The notes under the pieces were generated by a model. The model ran no database searches. It was not told the DNA's origin and worked only from the letters and a program-made list of their open reading frames with translations. From Hydractinia symbiolongicarpus (Eukaryota; Cnidaria; Hydrozoa; Anthoathecata; Hydractiniidae), in assembly GCF_029227915.1 (NCBI RefSeq), contig NC_079886.1, positions 17,708,501 to 17,772,500 of the forward strand: a DNA stretch of 64,000 nucleotides, in the 5' to 3' direction. Below are positions 56,635-64,000 of this stretch, piece by piece. The translations under genes and the position numbers were made by a program. Position 1 is the stretch's first letter. Every line of letters begins with the position of its first letter.

Positions 56635-59600
56635 AAAGAGAATTTTACCAAAAAAAAACCGTAAATGTCTGGCGAAATCTTAAATTCGGTGTTTGATAAA
56701 TAAACTTTCAAATATAGGTTGCTTAATGTTTGTTTGTTTGCTTGTTTGTTTTTTTGTTCTGATAATTTTCCAAAACAAATTACTTTTGGCTCTATGTAAA
56801 ATATTAGCAGCGATCTTTTGATTTTTTTTAGTTTTTAATCGAGAATTTGCTCAAATTTAGTCGCATTTAGGATATAGATTTTTTTCCCTTTTCATTCAAG
56901 CTTCTTACCTATACTGGTTATAAAACATTTATTTCTGTAGAATTAATTTGAATTGCTTTAACAAATTTAAATTGTATCCAATAGTATGGTAACGATGTTT
57001 TAAAACGTACCAAGACTTCAAATTATTACCCATTCTCTTACGTAGGTTTTGAATTTAAAGATTTTACGGTGGATGATGATGCGTTGGAGAGCATCTTAAA
57101 TTGTAAAGGTATACCTCTTGCTGCGGAAACACTAAAATTAAGCAGTCAATATGGTCCTTGTAAGTCCAACCGAGTAAAAGGAAGGATCGTTCCGTACCAA
57201 GGTAGTGTCGCTAGGTTGTCACAGAATGGAAGAAGAACGCAATTTGATTCAACTTCGAATTCACTGGTGAGATTTACATGTTCATTTATTTTATCAACTG
57301 TGGTTGGAGTGCATGCTCAAAGAGCCTGCTTTCAAACCCTCTATATCTCCAACAGCGTATGTTTTAACTCAATAATTCTATTTATTTTAGACGTGGGCTT
57401 TTTAGCCCGTTTAAACCTAAATGGGTGGGAGGGAGGGAGGGGGGTCATAAATCCCTGTGGCTAATTAGTTGTGATTTTTCCCCTTTAAAAAATCATTAAG
57501 ACATCATCAAAGTTCTGTTGTTATTGTTTTTTCCCGCGCACGTTACTTCTTATCTGTAATCGCAAATTTGACATGCTTCTATCTTAGCAATGGATAATCA
57601 CAATGAAGAGTATGTGGGAAAGACATACCCATCTCGGTTTTGTGTTCATCCTCACCCCAGGGCATTCATATAAAGGGTCCTAGAAAGGAAAAAAGGTTTA
57701 TCAAGTGTACTATAAACTAACTTGATAATAATATAAATTCACGAAAACCATGCTTCACAGCCATTCCGTTTAGCGTTATAGTTTTTGCCAACAGTCATAC
57801 ACGCCTCGGTATATTTAGCCTCGTTCAGAGTCTCCCCAGAGTCCTAGTTAAATTGTTTTTATTGTACAGTTAACTAAAAAGCGTTAATAGAATGCATGCT
57901 AGACAGCTATTCGCTTTCAACTTTTCAGGCGGCAAAGAAGCAACGCTGGTCCATTTATTCGCGCGACAGTTTCTCTGCTAAACCAGATTTAATGACGTGG
58001 CTGAAAGAGCTTAACGGACAACCGGCACCGAAAAGAAATTCTCTTTATACGAAACCAAACGCTGGAAACACAACCTTGCGTACGAATTCAACAAGTGATT
58101 TTACCATACCGACGGTTACTCAGCCTAGAAATTCCTTCTATAGTCAGGCAAAAAATAACACAGCTAGAAAAAATCTTCCAGATATTGAACAAAGTGGTCC
58201 ATCGGAGGGAAATAATTTTAGTCTTAAATTTGACAAAACGTTAGTCGGTTATCAAGGAGATAGTTCTGATATAAAATTTGCATCAAGCAACTCAGATGTG
58301 GATGATCATCAACTTTTCACTACGCCAATGAAAAATAGACTTACTGTTCAAACTAATGAATCCACTGTCAAATCGATTCTCAAGAAAAAAGTGGACGTAA
58401 AATCAGTACAAAAGGAAGTCGACAAAACGTGTTTATCGTTACAAACTAAGGCAGGCGCTAATACGCCCTTAAGAACGCCCCTGCGATTTTCAGCTTATGC
58501 TAGAAATCAAAGATTGTTAGGATTACCTCTACCAAAAGAAAATCGTTATGAAACTTTGGGTGAACATATCACAGCTCCGCAACCTTTGACTACCGATGAA
58601 GTGTTGACACCTTCGAAACTCCTCTCTTATCAGTCTCCTACCGGTGGAGTTACAGCCGAAGAAATGTTGTCTACTGTCAAACGTGTGCGATGGGCAGACA
58701 CTTTAAAAGAACAAGTAGAAGAAATTGTAAGTTACGTTTTAGTTGTGGAGACTTGAGCATTAAAAGGGTGGGCGTTTTAGGTACAAGAAAGGGTACAAGC
58801 AGGGCGGTGAGGTTGTTTGGGACAGAAGATGGACGTATAATGGAGGGAGGGAAAGGCAGACGAATAAGGGTGGGGAGGGGATGTGAGGTTGTTTAAGAGA
58901 TCGGAAGAACGTATAAGGAAGGGAGGAAAAGATGGACCGATAGAGTGTGGAAAGGGTGTTGGGAAAGAAAAAACTTTTGCGGTTGGCCTAGATGTTAGTT
59001 ATTTTTTGTTAAAGGAACATAATTTTGGATCTATTTAAAGAGTTGGTTAACAATTTTGAATGAAGAAAAAGCGTAATCATTTGATGTAATAAACTTCCAC
59101 GATATTACTTTTTAAAATGTTTTTCAAGGCCCAACTTGTCGTGTCATGTATTTATTTCTATGTATTTTAGGAATCCACGTGTACCATAACACTACCTCCA
59201 GCCGAAAAACCAACGACATCAATGACTGACGAGGTACCTGTGACGACAAGTCAATGTACTGACGTGACGGCTACTTCAAATGACGTTTCTAATTCACACG
59301 ATATGAAGAAAAATACTCATACTGTCTCGCCAAAGCCCATAGAAAATCTAAGTTGGGGGTCAATTTTAAGTGCCGACAAAGACAAGCCATCAGCTTTGCG
59401 CAATTTGAGTGGCCAGTTTAATAATACCGTCTCTGCCGTCGAAACTTCGTTAATTGAGATTGTCGACGTCACTAAACAGACGTTAAAACCGCCCAACCCA
59501 ACCAGTAAGACTTTGAAAACTTCTCGTAAAAACAAAAACCGAAACAGCATTTTGGAACGTATTTATGGTGACGGCATAGCATTCGCTCCGGACGATACTT

Positions 59601-61819
59601 TGGACGAAACTAAAATGAACACCATCACCAACTCTGCTATAAAATCTCGACCCACTCCGGCCTTGGATAAAAAATTAGTCGACGAGTTAACGAGCTCTAA
59701 AAATGACAGTGAGGAGGAGGGCGAAGATTACTTTGATTTTTATTCTAGCAACACTAGTTTACAACCATTTCAAAGCACTATGCTGGCCACGCCCTCCACC
59801 GTCGAAGTGGAATATAAAGAGCCTCTTTTGATGGACTTTACTCCTTTAAATGAGAGTTCTGTTTCCATTCCAAATGCACCGTGTAGAAGCGCAAAAGCCA
59901 AAGCAAGAACCCCGTATAAACAAGCAATGCTGGATTATTTGGATAAAATGCTTGGATTGCCCAAAACTAACGATATGCATGACTGTACAATTGTGGCTCA
60001 AGAGACAGTAGATTCTGGCGTGAGCGAAAAAGTTGATAATGATTCTCAAAATGATCATCTATCGTCTGTTCAACACAAGCATTCTTCATATGAACATGCG
60101 TTTGCTGCAATCGAGTCGCTTGCGCCTATTAATTCAGCACAAACGCTTGTTACCTCACAACAAGCGCCCGTTACGTCACCACAAGCGTTCGTTACATCAC
60201 CACAAGCGTTCGTTACATCACCACAAGCGTTCGTTACATCACCACAAGCGTTCGTTACATCACCACAAGCGGTCGTTACATCACCACAAGCGGTCGTTAC
60301 GTCACCACAAGCGTTCGTTACATCACCACAAGCGTTCGTTACATCACCACAAGCGGTCGTTACATCACCACAAGCGGTCGTTACATCACCACAAGCGGTC
60401 GTTACATCACCACAAGCGGTCGTTATATCACCACAAGCGGTCGTTACATCACCACAAGCGCCCGTTACATCACCACAAGCGCCCGTTACGTCACAGTTCG
60501 ACACTGTGGCTGACAACCGTCATCAAACAAATGAAGTAAAATTAACGCAGAATGTATCACAAGAAGTTAGCCGCTCTTCGACGATTTCTCATTCTCCGCC
60601 TAGCCATGCGATATCATTTTATTCTCCATCAAGCCGTACGACGAGTTGTGATTCCCCAGCGAATCGTATTTCAACCGCATGGGATTTTCCAGCAAGACAA
60701 ACGGATGCAGTATGTTGTACGACAACGTGCCAGTCTCCCGCAGAAATGTCGCTTGTGACGTCACCTTCCGGTCTTGTTAATATTCTTTCGCCGAGTATGA
60801 GAAAATTTCCGGATTATCCTTTCTCTAATCCAACTTTCACGGGAGATTTCAGCAAAATGTTTCTCGACGCAGATAAGAAATCTCGCCGCCGAAGCGATTT
60901 TACGAGCGTTGATGGTGTTAGCGTTTTAAAGCCAGCCAGTTTTCAGTTAAACTCATTACATTTGAATGAAGAAAAAAAGAAAACGAATGATACTACATCG
61001 CATAAAAAATCTGAAATTTTGTCAACACAATCTTCTGCAAGATCTATTGGTGATATGTTGAAACCTAGTATTTTAAGTGCAAGTTTGAACAATTCGTCTG
61101 CAACTTTAACCCGAGGAAATAATAGAGAATCAATTTCTTGTGTGACGTCAGCTAGTTCCCACCCCCTATTTGGTGCTAAAGCGTTCTTTGCGAATGATTT
61201 TCAAGTTGGTACTGACGTCACTTATAACGACAGCAGTATTTACGAAGATGTTACTGATATGTGCGTTGTGTTTTCAAAACCTTTCAATGAACACAAGCCG
61301 GGAGATACTTCTCAAAAAATTGAAAACATGAAGCAGGAACAGAAAAAAACTGATATTTTGAGTCATTTGCCGAACATTGAAACTGCAGACACAGTTGAAT
61401 TAATGGAAAAATCATCAAAGCGTTTAAATAGTTCAAATCAAAATTTATCTGATAGTTCCGTTTTTATCGGACCCTTGCCCGTTGATAATCGGACAGTATG
61501 TCGTAGTACTCCTCTCAAAAACAATGTCAAAATCGGATTAAATAGCGCTTTTCGAAGAGTGCCTCCGACGTGTAATATATTCCCTCGTGTGCATACGTCT
61601 TTACCAAGAATGGAAACATCCACTGAAATGTTGACATTACGTCATCTCGCGGCGGCTATTGAAAAGTACCAACGACAACGTTCGTCCATGTTGGACGCTG
61701 AAATTTCTCTGTATAGTAAATTCGGTGAGATTTCTGAAAGATTTGGTAAAAGGAAAACAACACTGCGTGACGGCGCGACGTGTGCGTTGGCGACACTACT
61801 GACGCACGGCGATGACATG
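54225..61819 (+). CDS. Large disordered S/T-P-rich protein, possibly tastin (TROAP)-like; nine exons, 3' end uncertain
   Basis: Exons joined by GT-AG and phase: 54225-54248, 54511-54603, 55157-55189, 55395-55505, 55616-55656, 56010-56203, 57046-57266, 57929-58726, 59171-61819; about 1390 residues so far. The first two short exons are the least certain. Exon 2 gives KPAPDFSKIHKQWNNKLQK, and exons 3-4 continue GKAISKKPLTD-ANPFQFSHP. SILNCEGI (exon 4) and SILNCKGI (exon 7) are an internal duplication. RSSLYSK, RWSIYSR, RNSLYTK and RNSFYSQ recur. Exon 8 ends with LRTPLRFSAYARNQRLLGLP and KRVRWADTL, which fits a PP1 docking (RVxF-type) motif. Exon 9 has many S/T-P sites, 17 heptads and a helical end (LRHLAAAIEKYQRQRSSMLD). 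The order hints at a mitotic spindle/cytoskeletal protein such as tastin; this is from memory and unverified. The next exon was not identified. Confidence 0.72.
54861..55098 (+). mobile_element. tRNA-derived SINE (same family as 22.6 kb)
   Basis: GTGGCCTTGTGGTTATGGCG and GGGTCAACCCATGCCATGTA, with 3' end ACATTCAGAACACAGGACCC then ATAAATATTCGGAAAAATAA. It lies in intron 2 of the surrounding gene and has no inverted arm. Confidence 0.82.
55676..55800 (+). mobile_element. tRNA-like SINE fragment
   Basis: TGGTAGCCCAGTGGTAGAGC (box A-like) and TCGGGTTCAAACCTCGG (box B). Acceptor stem pairing is poor and a short non-tRNA body follows, so it is treated as SINE-derived rather than a tRNA gene. It is in intron 5. 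Confidence 0.6.
56602..56633. repeat. Poly-T run (32 T)
   Basis: Homopolymer in intron 6 of the 54-62 kb gene. Confidence 0.95.
57423..57444 (+). other. G-quadruplex motif on the sense strand, intron 7
   Basis: GGGTGGGAGGGAGGGAGGGG, five G-runs separated by single bases, 157 nt after the exon 7 donor. It could fold in RNA as well as DNA. Confidence 0.8.
58790..58960 (+). repeat. Purine-rich minisatellite, about two ~76-bp units
   Basis: TGAGGTTGTTT starts each unit (58807 and 58883), followed by related GGAAGAACGTATAA/GAAGATGGACGTATAA and G-rich blocks. It is in intron 8. Confidence 0.7.
60146..60502 (+). repeat. 21-bp tandem repeat, 17 heptads in coding exon 9
   Basis: Units of x-V-T-S-P-Q-A with x = L, P, F or V in the order L,P,F4,V2,F2,V5,P2 (one unit VVISPQA, the last ending QFD). 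Each unit gives one S-P site. The array is nearly identical at DNA level, so it should vary in copy number between alleles. Confidence 0.95.
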
Positions 61820-64000
61820 GTAAGCAAATTAGATTTTTTGTTTTTATTTTAACGAAAAATGTGGTTTCGCTACGCTATATGAATCGTTTTCATGCTCTGC
61901 TAAACACCACTGGGCAACTAAGTCAGCCAAAAATCCACATAAATTGATAAAAAAAAATCCATTGGCAGTTTTAGGTCCCAAACATACCATAGTTTGGAAA
62001 TGCAAAATGAATTTTTCTAAATCAACGATTTCTCTAGACTTATTGGATAATTTTTTAAAAAAATACAAAATTTTGTATTTTTATATTAAATTCATATCCA
62101 ACAGCATTAAATCACAGCCAACAGCATTAAATCACAGCCTGTAAATTAGTATATTCGAAATCGGAAAAAAGCACTGTTGTAATGGCATCAGTCATCATCA
62201 TCATCATCATTCTCGGCTTAACGTCCGTTTTCCATGCTAGCATGGGTTGGACGGGGTATATTAATGACCTCTTCCAATCTGATCTAGACTGTGTTAGATC
62301 TAAACTCAACTTCCTCTGTATAAAGTCTGTCCTTATAACCTACTGCCAAGTCTTTCTCGGTCTGCCTCTGGGCTTTGCCCCAGAAACTATCAAGTCTCTA
62401 CACTTTCTTACCCAATTATCCTCCTCCATTCTATCCAAGTGCCCCAGCCAATTCAATCTTCTTATCTGGATAACATCTTTAATTCTACGGATACTTAGCC
62501 TGCTTCTTAGCCCATCTGGACTCTTTCTGTCTCTCAGACTGGCGTTACACATCCACCTAACCATTCTCATATCATTCCTTTCTAAACGGTCAAGATCTTC
62601 CTGCTTCACTGCCCATGTGTCACTACCGTCCAACATAACACTTCTTACACAGGCCTCATACAACTTACCTTTTGCCTCAATTGACAGGACTCTGCTAGTC
62701 AACAAAGGAAGTAACTCTCTGAACTTTTTCCAAGCAGAACCTATCCTGCAAGTAACAATTCTTCCAACACCCTCTTCACTGCCCAATCAGTGTTGGTAAA
62801 TATTCAGGTATTAATTTTTACCTTTTGCGACCTCTTGACATTCTATCGGCTGGATAGAGGTCAAAAGTTATGATACGATTATACGATAACATCATGCGTC
62901 ACATTTACTTTTTGCATTACAATTCGGCATTTTTATGTTGATACCTGCATTTTCATCTATTTATATAATGAATACAATTATTTAAAAGACAGAGATGGTA
63001 TGGCTTTCTAAAAATTCGTAAATATTGGAACCTTAAACTGTCAGTGGAATTTTATCTAGTGCATGGCGGTAGCAGTGAATATCCGCTTAAAATAATTATG
63101 GGACGGATATTTTTTGTGTTTAATTTTTAATGATCTTATCCGCAAACACTTTAGCACTTCGTGCCTGTGGACGCGTCATAACCGTGGCCAAACATGCGTA
63201 ACTTATTGGAAGCGTGACGTTTGGATGAGGCGATAATTGGGAGAGGGTAAAAGCCATCGCGGTAATATGTATGTATAGTAATTTATAAACATCATGTAAT
63301 TTTCATATGTATAAAAGTATTTGTGATTTCATGTTACAGTCAAACGAATTTTCAGTCCACGGGTCTTATCTGCTGAAATTGTGAAAGAATAAACAACCAG
63401 CTGATCGGGGGTGAGGCTAATGTTTATAAAATATCTCTTGGTTGTTATAAATTAAGTAAATTAAAAAAAAAAGCAAGTAATTAACAGGCCCATAATCAAT
63501 GCCATCAAAAATTAATGCGAATTTAGAATTTGGATTTCAAAGTGTGTAGTAATTAGCGCAAATCAACGAATTTCAAACTTTCTGAAGGTATTTAATTAAC
63601 GCGAATTCTCAACAAGGTACACACCTTTTTACAGGTTTGTTCTCTTTCTCTTTCTATTATTGGTCAAAACTATTTTGAAGACGTTTAAAAATTATACGGG
63701 TTTTTTTTATCGTCACACATTAACGGAGAGAAATTTACACGATAAATAAATTAACGGAATCTTAATTAACGCGAAAATTTGTGTTATTTACTTTCTTCGT
63801 TGTTTTCGTGCAATAAGGTATTTTTTTCAGCTTTGTTTTTGGTGGCCGCCCTGACTCAGCAACACTTTGTAAATTAAAACCATTGTTAAGGTAAACCTAT
63901 ACCCCAATATGAATTTAAAGGCAAAATGCCAACCAGTGCTTTAAAAAATTATTCGGAAAAAGTGTGTAAATAATAATAATAATAATAGTAATAATAATAA
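61820..64000 (+). other. Intron or 3' flank of the 54-62 kb gene
   Basis: Apart from the LINE tail (62185-62790) nothing definite. TTTTTTTCAG at 63821-63830 is a good acceptor and GTAAAC at 63893 a possible donor, but joining it to exon 9 in phase gives a stop after seven residues (LCFWWPP), so an exon is uncertain. The window ends in a (TAA)n microsatellite (63972-64000). Confidence 0.4.
62185..62790 (-). mobile_element. RTE-like LINE 3' end with (ATG)n tail
   Basis: The minus-strand ORF 62786-62340 reads GSAWKKFRELLPLLTSRVLS, LYEACVRSVMLDGSDTWAVK, then RRLNWLGHLDRMEEDNWVRK and GRPRKTW, the C-terminal region of an RT ORF of RTE-related LINEs. The 3' UTR ends at a CATCATCAT run (plus strand 62194-62209). 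It is truncated at the 5' side and sits inside or just after the large gene. Confidence 0.82.

Noticed and set aside
60033-60539. His/Arg/Ser-rich ORF (HHKRSL repeats) and an antisense Thr/Cys/Gly-rich ORF over the same region
   Set aside because: Both are other-frame readings of the 21-bp repeat in exon 9; the sense frame carries a spliced 883-codon exon.
62182-62799. Plus-strand 205-codon hydrophobic ORF
   Set aside because: Antisense of the RTE-like LINE ORF; the minus frame shows real RT motifs.
63831-63892. Terminal exon of the 54-62 kb gene
   Set aside because: Good acceptor, but joining to exon 9 in phase gives only seven residues before a stop; other frames need a missing exon.

Overview
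This is an AT-rich animal nuclear genome window with small exons, many introns and a very high load of decayed transposons. The gene content (a KCNQ channel, an MFSD12 transporter, a C-type lectin/TSP1/mucin/PAN secreted protein) and the repeat content (CR1/L2-like LINEs with an esterase-type ORF1, PIF/Harbinger, Penelope-like, Helitrons, tRNA-derived SINEs) suggest a cnidarian, possibly a hydrozoan. That placement is inference; no single marker proves it.

Layout. 1-1490: LINE reverse transcriptase fragment. 1500-2460: decayed zinc-finger ORF of a Helitron-associated type. 3455-5997: Harbinger transposon with both ends, its TAA target duplication and two broken genes. 8070-9581 (-): single-exon KCNQ-type potassium channel. 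10131-10505 (-): broken copy of a PAN/apple exon. 11976-17600: noncoding, with a LINE tail, a pogo/Tigger-like MITE and the first copy of a ~1.5 kb duplication. 17622-22300 (+): five-exon secreted CTLD-TSP1-mucin-PAN gene in which every intron is phase 1. 22442-25497: SINE with an inverted arm, Helitron ends, second copy of the duplication. 25501-33770: two CR1/L2-like elements in opposite orientation, apparently nested, the inner one split by a Helitron array. 34289-35098 (+): paralog of the secreted gene, reduced to signal peptide plus about eleven 18-residue Ser/Thr repeats. 37622-40085: SINE, inverted-repeat element, Penelope-like fragment. 41189-47580 (-): complete nine-exon MFSD12 gene. 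48884-53404: MITEs and a Helitron. 54225-61819 (+): nine-exon gene for a ~1390-residue disordered protein, possibly tastin-like. 62185-62790: LINE tail.

The genes do not form a pathway. The connected pieces are the secreted-protein family (17.6-22.3 kb, 34.3-35.3 kb and the PAN remnant at 10.1 kb), made by local duplication, and one Helitron family whose copies lie between and inside the genes, one of them a head-to-tail array whose unoccupied target can be read from a second copy of the host LINE.
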